In this document: positions 24,271-30,785 of the stretch, piece by piece
Layout: the number at the start of each line of letters is the position of its first letter
How positions within the stretch are numbered: the first letter of the stretch is position 1
Notes under the pieces: generated by a model
Seen by the model: the letters and a program-made list of their open reading frames with translations, nothing else
What the model was told of the DNA's origin: nothing
Databases searched by the model: none
Program-made: the position numbers and the translations under genes
DNA from: CAZFVY01 sp964522665
GTDB taxonomy: Bacteria; Verrucomicrobiota; Verrucomicrobiia; Limisphaerales; CAZFVY01
Assembly: GCA_964522665.1 (NCBI GenBank)
Contig: CAZFVY010000085.1
Coordinates: forward strand, 1 to 32,035
Length of the DNA stretch: 32,035 nt
Reading direction: 5' to 3'

Positions 24271-25350
24271 ATGAGCCAACATCGCATCGTGGGTTTCGAC
24301 GTTGCCCGTTCGCTGGCGATCTTCGGAATGTTCGTTGTTCACTTCATGTTGGTGATGACGGACGGAATGCCACCGGAAAAATGGAGCGACTCACTCCTGC
24401 GCCTGCTCGACGGCCGCCCCGCCGCGACGTTCGTCATCCTCGCTGGCATCGGAGTGACTCTGAGGTCGAACCGCCCGGCCGGTCCAGGCGCGGCGTCAGA
24501 ACGCCGAGGGATCGGCACGACATTTCGACGCCGCGGGCTGCTGCTCCTGGCCTTCGGTTTTCTCAACCTGACGATCTGGCAGGGCGACATACTGCGGGTG
24601 TATGGCGTTTCCCCGCTCATCGTTCCGTGGTTGATTTGGCGCCAGCCACGAGCGCTACTGATCACCGGCCTGGCGTTCGTGCTGGGCTTTTGTCTTTTGC
24701 TCGCTCTATTCAACTACGACCGGAACTGGGACTGGAACACGATGACGTACCATCGCCTCTGGACCCCCGCGGGATTACTGCGAAATCTCCTCTACGATGG
24801 ATTTCGATCGGTGTTTCCCTGGACCGGTTTGCTCGTGCTCGGCATGTGGCTGGGGCGGCTGGATTGGTCCACGGAAGCTGTGCGACGAAAGGCCATGACT
24901 TGGGGGTTGGGGCTGTTGGTTTCCACGTCGGCCTTGTCCACTGCTCTCGTGAGTTGGCTCAGTCGTCATCCGCGGTCAGGCGTCGATCAACAATCCGCCA
25001 CGGCCCTGTTTGGCCTACAATCGATGCCGCCACTACCGATATTCCTGTTAAACGCCATCGGTTGCGCGTTGCTCATAATCGGGGCTTGCGTTCTCCTCGA
25101 AAGACGATGCCGGGAGGGGTGGCTCGTTCGGGCCTTGGCGGCGACCGGTCGCATGGCGTTCACCTGGTACGTCGCGCACATAGTGATTGGCCTCGGCGGC
25201 GTGATTGCGCTGGGTTGGACGCAAGCCACTCACGTAGAAGCGCTCGGGACAGCGTTGGGTTTCTTTGTGGCCGCGGTGGCGACATCGCATTGGTGGAGTA
25301 AACGTTTTTCCGCTGGACCACTCGAATCGATACTTCGCCGGGCCGGGTAA
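24271..25350 (+). CDS. DUF418/heparan-alpha-glucosaminide N-acetyltransferase-like membrane protein
   Basis: A 359-residue polytopic membrane protein. It opens with RIVGFDVARSLAIFGMFVVHF, the usual start of the DUF418/DUF1624 acyltransferase-3-like group, in which a conserved Asp and His sit on the first membrane helix. Roughly eight to ten hydrophobic segments follow. The C-terminal SHWWSKRFSAGPLESILRRAG matches the terminal motif of DUF418 proteins (W-x-x-x-F-x-x-G-P-x-E). Its function is unknown; relatives are proposed to move acyl groups across the membrane onto sugars. Start is the ATG at 24271, about 210 bp after the aminotransferase, so it may have its own promoter. Confidence 0.85.
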   Translation: MSQHRIVGFDVARSLAIFGMFVVHFMLVMTDGMPPEKWSDSLLRLLDGRPAATFVILAGIGVTLRSNRPAGPGAASERRGIGTTFRRRGLLLLAFGFLNLTIWQGDILRVYGVSPLIVPWLIWRQPRALLITGLAFVLGFCLLLALFNYDRNWDWNTMTYHRLWTPAGLLRNLLYDGFRSVFPWTGLLVLGMWLGRLDWSTEAVRRKAMTWGLGLLVSTSALSTALVSWLSRHPRSGVDQQSATALFGLQSMPPLPIFLLNAIGCALLIIGACVLLERRCREGWLVRALAATGRMAFTWYVAHIVIGLGGVIALGWTQATHVEALGTALGFFVAAVATSHWWSKRFSAGPLESILRRAG

Positions 25351-25421
25351 GATTCGCGGAATAAGAAGGAAACGCCCGACTCTCAATTCTGGTTGATTTC
25401 ACCTTTTTTTAGAATAAGTCA

Positions 25422-25450
25422 TTGACAATGCTTCACAGATGCTGTCTAGT
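25422..25450 (+). promoter_or_regulatory. Sigma-70-like promoter of the leader unit
   Basis: TTGACA (25422-25427), a perfect -35 box, is separated by 17 bp from TCTAGT (25445-25450), a 4-of-6 -10 box. The surrounding DNA is AT-rich (a TTTTTTT run at 25404-25410). Transcription would begin near 25457, only a few bases before the ATG at 25463, so the message would be nearly leaderless. Confidence 0.5.
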
Positions 25451-25462
25451 AGGGCCTGTCTT

Positions 25463-25621
25463 ATGAAGAACCGCATTAACATAGTAATCTCGAACTGGCC
25501 GTTGACGGCCGGCGCCTCCGTGGCGCGCGTCAGCCCGATGGGGAGAGATTATTCGTTCTTTCCAGGCGTTTCCCGAATCTCGAAGCATCAGACGGCAAAC
25601 AATCCAGGAGGAACCAGGTAA
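25463..25621 (+). CDS. Putative 52-aa leader peptide or small protein
   Basis: The frame starts MKNRINIVISNWPLTAG and ends NNPGGTR. It resembles no family I know. Its stop codon TAA (25619-25621) falls inside the 5' arm of an antiterminator-like helix. The last codons include an AGGAGG (25606-25611) that could pause ribosomes by pairing with 16S rRNA, and the final sense codon is AGG, a codon that is often rare in GC-rich bacteria. A perfect promoter box upstream and a terminator just downstream make a self-contained transcript of about 230 nt. It could equally be a structured small RNA with a chance ORF, so confidence in coding is low. Confidence 0.35.
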   Translation: MKNRINIVISNWPLTAGASVARVSPMGRDYSFFPGVSRISKHQTANNPGGTR

Positions 25622-25662
25622 GCAGGCATAAGGTAACTAAAGAATCTCAAACCCTGCTTACC
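25617..25662 (+). promoter_or_regulatory. Antiterminator-like helix competing with the terminator
   Basis: GGTAAGCAGG (25617-25626) is exactly complementary to CCTGCTTACC (25653-25662), giving a 10-bp helix with a 26-nt loop. Its 3' arm contains most of the 5' arm of the terminator at 25649-25680, so the two structures exclude each other. The 5' arm overlaps the stop codon of the 52-aa frame. This is the classic geometry of transcription attenuation; the effector is unknown. Confidence 0.45.
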
Positions 25663-25688
25663 TCGAAGGAAGCAGGGTTTTTTATTTG
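25649..25688 (+). terminator. Strong intrinsic terminator
   Basis: AAACCCTGCTT (25649-25659) pairs with AAGCAGGGTTT (25670-25680) in a perfect 11-bp stem around the loop ACCTCGAAGG. The run TTTTTTATTT follows from 25678. It is the clearest intrinsic terminator in the window. It closes the unit that starts at the promoter at 25422, and no gene follows for about 670 bp. Confidence 0.85.
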
Positions 25689-25690
25689 TT

Positions 25691-26360
25691 TTGTTTAACC
25701 AGTGAACGTGAACCGAATCAGTAAGCGCTTGAGATATGACCGAAAATAAACACGACATCTAGATGATGTCACGGATTAGGAATCAAAAATCGGCGCGGGG
25801 AACGCGAGCGTTCCCACCGGTGGGCTGCGCCCATCGGCCGCGACTAAGCGCGCCGAATGATTTATCCCGAGATTTACAGTCTAAGGGCTTCGCAGGAGGT
25901 GTGCCCCTAAACACCGAAACAGCCGCCGTGAAACCGCGGGTTGGTGCATAACCAAGGGGTGTTTGTTCTTTGTTGAATTGATTTCTGGCGGCCGCGAAAA
26001 CCCGCGCGTCCGCCTAAATACTATTAGTGGGAGCCAGCCAAGGAAGTCACCGAGCGCGACGCGCTCAACTTCCCCACCGGGCTATCAGCCTGTCAAAAAC
26101 TACGAATAGTATCCGTGGCTTTTTGACAGACTGCTAAACGTTCTTACCGCGGAGCCGTTGCCAAGGTTGGGTATTCCGCGTTTCTCCTGTCCCCGCCTTC
26201 TCCCACTGGCCGGGGGCAACCCGCGTGTAGTGTAGCAGCAACATGCTCGGCCTGGGACCGAGTGAACGGGAGTGCAAATCTCTCCGCGCGGACCCATTTC
26301 CAGTTTCGAGCCGCTGCCAAAACGGCCGGCTCGCGGCAACCCTCAACCCAAGGAAACCCG
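25691..26360. other. Palindrome-rich intergenic region, no convincing gene
   Basis: About 670 bp without credible coding sequence. It contains several short hairpins: GGGAACG-CGAG-CGTTCCC (25798-25815), TGGGC-TGC-GCCCA just after it, GACATC/GATGTC near 25755-25771, and an imperfect one at 26042-26073 (GGAAGT/ACTTCC around GAGCGCG-A-CGCGCTC). A longer inverted repeat at 26090-26129 is listed separately. The density of palindromes suggests accumulated mobile repeat elements. Confidence 0.6.
26090..26129. repeat. 10-bp perfect inverted repeat element
   Basis: CTGTCAAAAA (26090-26099) and TTTTTGACAG (26120-26129) flank a 20-nt spacer. The symmetry continues imperfectly outward: the left flank CAGC and the right flank ACTGCT nearly match when reverse-complemented. 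It looks like one member of a dispersed intergenic repeat family rather than a terminator. Confidence 0.5.
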
Positions 26361-26516
26361 ATGAAACCCGTCATCCGTTACCAAAGCCAGTTGCTCTTTC
26401 GCAAGAGCTATAAACCAAACTGCATTGTTCGCGCCCGGCCGGCGAGGAAGGCGCTCCGCCTCCTCCTCCGCGACCCGGGACGAAACCCGATTACCTATGA
26501 AGACAAATCACCTTGA
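26361..26516 (+). CDS. Putative 51-aa basic small protein
   Basis: The ATG at 26361 follows an AAGGA sequence with good spacing. The 51-residue product (MKPVIRYQSQLLFRKSYKPN at its start) is very basic, with many Arg, and has no recognised domain. Its end overlaps the start of the 270-aa gene by 20 bp in another frame, so it might serve as a translational leader for that gene. It could also be a chance frame. Confidence 0.35.
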   Translation: MKPVIRYQSQLLFRKSYKPNCIVRARPARKALRLLLRDPGRNPITYEDKSP

Positions 26517-27309
26517 ATCCAAGTTCGCCGAAATGGGCGCGCGTCTCAAAACGCGCGAGTTCGTGCCGGTGACTTGGGAACGCAGTCCCGACTACGCCGT
26601 CGATATCCAGCGCGATCAACGCGGGGAATTCTTCGAGCTGCGGTGGCCGGAAGCGCTGCGCGGCCGGCTCGACTTCACCGTCATGCAGACCGAACCGCGG
26701 GAGCGTCACTTGCTGCTCCTGGCGCGGAAATCAGGCGGCGAACCGCCAGCGGACCGCTTCCTCTGCGGGTACGACGAACGCGAATGGTTCGTCGCCGCGG
26801 TCCCGGGCGGCGCGTCGTCCGTGCGGCAGGCGATGGACGCACTGCGCCCGCCGGTGGTCCGCCAGGAATTGGCGCGGCGCCATGTCTCGTGGCGCAAACG
26901 CTACGAGCGGAAAAACCGGGCGTTCCGCCGCCAGGGGGAATGGTTCTTCGTGCCCGCGCCCTCACTGGTCGTGGACGCCAAGTTCATGCTCCACCAGGAG
27001 CCGTTGCGACGCGGCGCCGGCAAACCGCACTGGGTTGAGGAGCTTGTCCGGATGGGCGGCGAAACCGTCCACGTCTGCCAAGCGCACCCGAACGGGCTGA
27101 CCGAATCCCATTACCGGGAAGTTCTGCAGGCCAATCCAGTCGCCCGTTCCTGGAACTGGCGCGTCATGCGCCGGAACCCCGAGGTCTATGCGCGCGGAAC
27201 CGTGCGCCATCACGACCACGATACGATCACCCTCCCCGACTGGCACCGGGTGGTCATGAACACCGAAACCGAAACGCGCACGATGCAAAACGTCGCGTTC
27301 CTGGATTGA
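26497..27309 (+). CDS. Uncharacterised 270-aa protein with HHDHD and WHRVVMNTE motifs
   Basis: I place the start at the ATG at 26497 (MKTNHLESKFAEMGARLK); an ATG 72 bp upstream would add an Arg/Ser-rich, noncoding-looking tail. The frame is clean and has strong third-position GC, so it is certainly a gene. The N-terminal half is beta-rich and describes a small globular domain (LLLLARKSGGEPPADRFLCGYDEREWF). The middle is basic (RRHVSWRKRYERKNRAFRRQGEWFFVP). The C-terminus carries RHHDHDTITLPDWHRVVMNTE, in which the His/Asp cluster could bind metal. The family is unknown to me; I cannot assign a function. A 12-bp hairpin ten bases after the stop probably protects or ends the transcript. No same-operon gene follows. 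Confidence 0.8.
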   Translation: MKTNHLESKFAEMGARLKTREFVPVTWERSPDYAVDIQRDQRGEFFELRWPEALRGRLDFTVMQTEPRERHLLLLARKSGGEPPADRFLCGYDEREWFVAAVPGGASSVRQAMDALRPPVVRQELARRHVSWRKRYERKNRAFRRQGEWFFVPAPSLVVDAKFMLHQEPLRRGAGKPHWVEELVRMGGETVHVCQAHPNGLTESHYREVLQANPVARSWNWRVMRRNPEVYARGTVRHHDHDTITLPDWHRVVMNTETETRTMQNVAFLD

Positions 27310-27318
27310 AGCCAAGAC

Positions 27319-27348
27319 GCAGTGGCGCCGCCCGCGCGGCGCCACTGC
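27319..27348 (+). terminator. 12-bp GC hairpin after the 270-aa gene
   Basis: GCAGTGGCGCCG (27319-27330) and CGGCGCCACTGC (27337-27348) form a perfect stem around CCCGCG, ten bases after the stop codon. No T-run follows, so it may be a Rho-type or 3'-end stabilising structure, or another intergenic palindrome. Confidence 0.45.
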
Positions 27349-28006
27349 CGTCGGACCGGTTGAATGCTTCGAACCACCGCCGAATGCTCGACGTCGTCGG
27401 GTTCGACCCGACGGTCCCGGCGGTCATCTGCGACTTCGTCCGCAATTAGTGGACGCCGCGCGCGGCGGAAAACGCCAATGAGGTGGGAACGAAGCGGGCG
27501 GAGGAGCGATCCTCCGCCCGCGTATCCACCGGCGCCAGCATGCTAAAACGCCGTCTCGACGACGGCGTTGACCGCCCATTTCGAACGCGCGAAACGTTCG
27601 CCGCCGAGCGGACGTGGAGCTCGAAATCGGTCGCGCGACCACGTCGCCGGCGCCAACGAGGGACCGTCCGCGAATCGTTTCCCATGAATTCTCACACCTC
27701 CGAGCGCGAAGTAGATCAAGCGACCTCGTGAACGTTGCGAGGCATGAGCTGGTGGAAGAGACCAGCCGGAGGTGTGACTCTTAATTATCAGCCACCGACC
27801 GAATCGCGCGGACCCCTCGAGCGACGCGCGATCGGCAAAGAACAAACACCCAAAGTCACAGTCACTTCCGGGTAACTCATCACGACGGTTCCAGCGCGGT
27901 CGGCGAATGGTCTCGATCATTGATTGTGGCGCCCAGAGCATAACGCCTCGCGGGGTTGGCTTGAATCCCCTCCCGAAGATGGTATGGATAACGCACCGGC
28001 GCAGAG
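27349..28006. other. Intergenic region with a gene fragment-like frame and a structured element
   Basis: About 660 bp without a convincing complete gene. A short frame at 27360-27449 reads MLDVVGFDPTVPAVICDFVRN at its end and may be a small peptide or the remnant of a gene. The rest is GC-rich, with the multi-stem element at 27692-27777. Frames on both strands are Arg- and Ser-rich and end irregularly. Confidence 0.5.
27692..27777. ncRNA. 86-nt multi-stem element of unknown identity
   Basis: An outer 11-bp perfect stem (TCACACCTCCG 27692-27702 with CGGAGGTGTGA 27767-27777) encloses two further hairpins: CCTCG/CGAGG (27724-27728 with 27738-27742) and GCTGGT/ACCAGC (27748-27753 with 27761-27766). 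The nested layout is that of a three-way junction and is unlikely to arise by chance. The strand of any transcript is unknown. It could be a structured RNA, a dispersed repeat or the end of a mobile element. No promoter was identified. Confidence 0.4.
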
Positions 28007-28321
28007 ATGAAGACACACCAGCGAATTGACCAACGCAGCCTGGCGATGGCCCGCGCCATCGTCGCAAAGATCGACGCGGACCCCGCGCGCGCGGGGTTCG
28101 CGCGAGCCAAGGCGACCGCGGAACGCTGGTTCCGCAACCAACCGGCTCCGGCGATCCGTGAATGGCTGGAGATTCTTGAGCAGCCCTGGGAAAAAGTGCG
28201 GGAAATTCTGCTGGATGCGTCCGAGCATAGCCAACGCCTCAGGCAAAGCGACCCGTTTTGCGGCATTTTGACGCCGCAGGAACGCTGGCAAATCTACCGG
28301 GAATATCGTGAAGAGACCTGA
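28007..28321 (+). CDS. Partner of the DUF6036-type nucleotidyltransferase, 104 aa
   Basis: A 104-residue helical, charged protein (MKTHQRIDQRSLAMARAIVA at its start, ILTPQERWQIYREYREET at its end). It overlaps the nucleotidyltransferase gene by 14 bp, so the two are translationally coupled. Small helical proteins with the C-terminal pattern S-x-P-F-x-G-I-L-T-x-x-E-R-W-x-I-x-x-E-Y commonly precede this nucleotidyltransferase type, from memory of similar loci, and the pair resembles a toxin-antitoxin or abortive-infection module. It lacks a winged-helix AbiEi-like domain, so it is not a classical AbiE antitoxin. Its role as antitoxin is therefore an inference. Confidence 0.7.
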   Translation: MKTHQRIDQRSLAMARAIVAKIDADPARAGFARAKATAERWFRNQPAPAIREWLEILEQPWEKVREILLDASEHSQRLRQSDPFCGILTPQERWQIYREYREET

Positions 28322-28838
28322 ATTGGAGCACCTCATCCGTGCGGCGGGCAGCATTGCGAATTCGCGAGAATTGGTCATCATCGGCAGCCAGGCCATTTTG
28401 GGAACTTTCCCCGATCCGCCGTCTGAGTTGACGATTTCTCAGGAGGCGGATCTTTACCCGCTTGATGCGCCGGAAAAGGCCGAACTCGTGGACGGCTCGA
28501 TCGGCGAAAAATCTCCTTTTCATGACACTTTTGGCTACTATGCGCACGGCGTGGCGCCGGAGACCGCGGTACTGCCACGAAACTGGCCATCTCGCCTTGC
28601 TCGCGTTCAAAACCAAAATACTAATGGAATTGCTGGGTTGTGTTTGAGCCCCGTTGACCTCGCGATCAGCAAACTGGTAGCGGGCCGCGAGAAGGATTTG
28701 AGTTTTGTCAAAGCAATGTTGCGCTACAAACTCGTCCAAATCGAACGGATCGTTTCCCTGTTTCCAGAGCTTAGCCCCGAGCAGGTTGCGTTGGTCCAAC
28801 CTCGGCTGGTTCGCTGCCAACTGGACTGGCCTGCATAG
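28308..28838 (+). CDS. DUF6036/AbiEii-like nucleotidyltransferase
   Basis: A 176-residue nucleotidyltransferase-fold protein. The Gly-Ser motif is VIIGSQAIL (23-31), the acidic metal motif is SQEADLYPLD (E46 and D48), and the later LSPVDLAISKLVAGREKDLSFV (113-134) is the typical helix pair of this group, with K122 and the R-E-K-D stretch equivalent to the catalytic-loop region of AbiEii toxins. In AbiE systems the AbiEii toxin transfers nucleotides to tRNA or other targets, and AbiEi represses it. Here the partner is the preceding gene. One acidic residue is shifted compared with the S-x-D-x-D consensus. A tRNA target is not shown. Length is normal for DUF6036. Confidence 0.8.
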   Translation: MKRPELEHLIRAAGSIANSRELVIIGSQAILGTFPDPPSELTISQEADLYPLDAPEKAELVDGSIGEKSPFHDTFGYYAHGVAPETAVLPRNWPSRLARVQNQNTNGIAGLCLSPVDLAISKLVAGREKDLSFVKAMLRYKLVQIERIVSLFPELSPEQVALVQPRLVRCQLDWPA

Positions 28839-28921
28839 CTTTTCGACGCGGAGGAAGCCCTACACTGCCCCCGCCGCCGGATGCTCAAGGCGCCGCCCGA
28901 CACGATGTAAATCTCGGCGGG

Positions 28922-28961
28922 ACTTCCCTTTTAGGCGCCAAACTTCCCTTTTAGGCGCCAA
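28922..28961. repeat. Tandem 20-bp duplication
   Basis: Two consecutive perfect copies of ACTTCCCTTTTAGGCGCCAA (28922-28941 and 28942-28961) lie in noncoding DNA. It looks like a recent slippage or assembly duplication. Confidence 0.75.
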
Positions 28962-29279
28962 GCGCTTTTTGACGAAGGGCAGCCTGAGAATTACCGTAGC
29001 CGGACGATTACCCAGCATGGACCCTTAGCATGGACACAGACTCTCATGACGCATCTGTACGGCGCTTCGAACGCCTGCGTGGTCGGATTTCTCAGTGGAT
29101 GCCAATGGAGGCAATTGTGAGCGGGGAACAGGAATTGTTCGAGCGCGATTCGGCGGCCGGAAAGCCGCGCGGGCGCTCAAATTCATTATGGTTCGGGTGG
29201 CCGGCGGAGGAAATCGGTTCTTGAGACCAGCCTTTTGCCTCCTCGGGCGGCGGCTTCGCTCGTCGCCCACCGGCTCGCC

Positions 29280-29298
29280 CGTTCCTTTTTTTGGAACG
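29280..29298. terminator. Hairpin with T-rich loop
   Basis: CGTTCC (29280-29285) and GGAACG (29293-29298) form a 6-bp stem around seven T residues. The T-run sits in the loop rather than after the stem, so it is a weak terminator candidate. Confidence 0.25.
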
Positions 29299-29584
29299 AG
29301 ACGTTGTCAAACTTGCGGGGTCGGTGTTATTTTTTGCGTTGTTGTGACTACGGGGATCTCTGGTTCGGGCTTCTTTTTCGACGCCTTAATGACCTAACTG
29401 GGAGTCTGCTCGCCGCTCGCGCCCGGCCCGAACCAGAGACCGGCAGAATTTCGTCTCGCCGAAAGTCGCGCGCGTCCTGGTCCGACCGGCTTCCTTTCAC
29501 CTTCGCGCGCCCGATATGCCTCCGACGAGCCGCGGCTGAGCATCCCATCACGGTCGTTTCGCCCTCGACCGCGCCGAGTTCCGG

Positions 29585-30121
29585 TCAGGGCTTGGAGTCC
29601 GTAAGCGGTTTCTCCACGAGCACGACCGGCTCTCGACAACACATGCATGGCCCGGGGACAATGGCTTTAATCGAGCAAACGTCGCAGTAGTAGTAGAGGT
29701 CGTTGACTTGCCCGTCCTTGATTGAATGGATTCGCGTGACCTCGAAAAGGTGGCTCTTCGGGAACAACCGGCCCTTCAAGATCAGTTCCTTTTGACGCAG
29801 TCGCTCGTCTAGAAAAATCGCCTCCGAATACTTGCCGCGCAATAAGGTGTAAAACGTCCCGTCCGCCGCGCGCAGTCCATAAACATGCTCATGGTTCGAA
29901 GGAAGATCCGCCGCGTACAGCCGATGCATTTCTTCGGCGAGACAGACGACCCGTCCGCGTAACTCGACCACCGTCTCGCCTCCGGCCTCAGACTGACCGG
30001 TCGATTTCGCCGCGTGCTCCTGCGCGGCCACCACCACGCCCAAAAGAACCAGCGCGACGGCCGTCAGCCAGCAGGCGGCCTGCTCACTCAGTCGGCTTCG
30101 TTGGCGCTGTCGCTGGCGCAT
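29585..30121 (-). CDS. Exported small Cys-rich protein, 178 aa
   Basis: The start is the ATG at 30121, which overlaps the end of the MocA-like gene by 38 bp. A basic N-terminus and hydrophobic helix (WLTAVALVLLGVVVAAQ, 18-34) act as a signal peptide or anchor. The rest is a small beta-rich domain (VVELRGRVVCLAEEM and LYAADLPSNHEHVYGLRAADG) followed by a Cys cluster, C146-D-V-C149 and C159-M-C161-C162, in the pattern Y-Y-C-x-x-C...P-G-x-C-x-C-C, which resembles metal-binding treble-clef or HMBD-like tails. Function is unknown. Being in the operon of XdhC and MocA suggests a link to a molybdenum enzyme or to its electron transport, but homology to a known maturation factor is not evident. Confidence 0.75.
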   Translation of the reverse strand: MRQRQRQRSRLSEQAACWLTAVALVLLGVVVAAQEHAAKSTGQSEAGGETVVELRGRVVCLAEEMHRLYAADLPSNHEHVYGLRAADGTFYTLLRGKYSEAIFLDERLRQKELILKGRLFPKSHLFEVTRIHSIKDGQVNDLYYYCDVCSIKAIVPGPCMCCREPVVLVEKPLTDSKP

Positions 30122-30776
30122 AAAGTTTGACCGCCCGGTCGTAGTCCGCCGGATAATCAATATCAAAGTCCAGGCCCGGATCATCGATGTCAAGCGTCGC
30201 GCGCGAAGCATTGGTCTCCCCGAGAAACGATTTCAGACTGTCGGCGCGTGAAGCGGCCAATCGTCCAAAAACATGCTTAGCCAGAATCACCGGATGTCGA
30301 GGCCGCCCCGACGAAGCGGGTTGAACCACTTCTTCGGAACGCGGAGCCGCGAATTTGAGCAAAGCGGTCAACGTTGACGCGCGCAGATGCGGCTGGTCTC
30401 CCAAGACGATCGCCCAGTGGCTCAAGCCCGCCCGCCAACTTTCCCAGCCCGCCGCGCGTTGAATCGATCCAAACATTCCCAACTCTGGATTCGGGTTCAC
30501 AATCCGATGCTCCTTTGGGAATCCAAGCCGATCCAACTCAGCGCCGACCGGAGTCGTCCCGGGCGCGACGACGACCACGATTTGCCCCGTGTGCAGAGCT
30601 TGCCATTGGGCAAGCAGATGTCCGAGGATCGAGGACTTGCCCCACGGCAGCAAGAGCTTGGCCCGGCCCATTCGCGCCGACGCCCCGGCGCCCAGGATCA
30701 CGATACCGAAGCAAGAACCGATCAACGGTTCGATCACGCTAGCGGTGGCGACGGACGATTTTTCAACATCGGACAT
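30084..30776 (-). CDS. MocA-like molybdenum cofactor cytidylyltransferase (MobA-like NTP transferase)
   Basis: A 230-residue Rossmann-like nucleotidyltransferase. The signature LGAGASARMGRAKLLLPWG (28-46) is the NTP-binding loop with the conserved Arg and Lys (R35, K40) of MocA and MobA proteins, and LGDQPHL carries the metal-binding Asp. DIDYPADYDRA at the C-terminus is the family's typical tail. It attaches CMP to the molybdopterin, giving the dinucleotide cofactor used by xanthine dehydrogenase-family enzymes. It begins nine bases after xdhC and shares its operon, which favours MocA over MobA. The adjacent small exported protein gene overlaps its end. No molybdenum hydroxylase subunit gene is present in the window. 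Confidence 0.88.
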   Translation of the reverse strand: MSDVEKSSVATASVIEPLIGSCFGIVILGAGASARMGRAKLLLPWGKSSILGHLLAQWQALHTGQIVVVVAPGTTPVGAELDRLGFPKEHRIVNPNPELGMFGSIQRAAGWESWRAGLSHWAIVLGDQPHLRASTLTALLKFAAPRSEEVVQPASSGRPRHPVILAKHVFGRLAASRADSLKSFLGETNASRATLDIDDPGLDFDIDYPADYDRAVKLYAPATAPTKPTE

Positions 30777-30785
30777 GGTCGGCGG

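Larger units (their letters stand above)
28839..29584. other. Intergenic region with tandem duplication, no convincing gene
   Basis: About 745 bp separating the nucleotidyltransferase gene from the convergent minus-strand operon. It contains a perfect tandem 20-bp duplication (28922-28961), a hairpin CGTTCC-T7-GGAACG (29280-29298) that could end transcripts on either strand, and short frames such as 29030-29224 that resemble no family. One open frame near 28962-29120 reads LFDEGQPENYRSRTITQHG and might be a gene remnant, but I cannot identify it. Confidence 0.5.

Noticed and set aside
25651..25680. SRP RNA-like GGAAGGAAGCAG string near the terminator
   Set aside because: Only a short resemblance; the rest of the SRP fold (including GUCAGG) is missing, and the hairpin is explained as a terminator.
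27385..27410. Possible tRNA T-arm (GTCGG GTTCGAC CCGAC)
   Set aside because: The loop phase is wrong for a T-loop, there is no acceptor stem, D-arm or anticodon arm around it, and it lies in an ORF-like stretch.
27692..27777. Group II intron domain
   Set aside because: No intron-encoded reverse transcriptase, no domain V signature that I can recognise, and the element is only 86 nt.
28962..29120. Frame reading LFDEGQPENYRSRTITQHG as a coding remnant
   Set aside because: No identifiable family and no start; kept only as a note in the intergenic entry.
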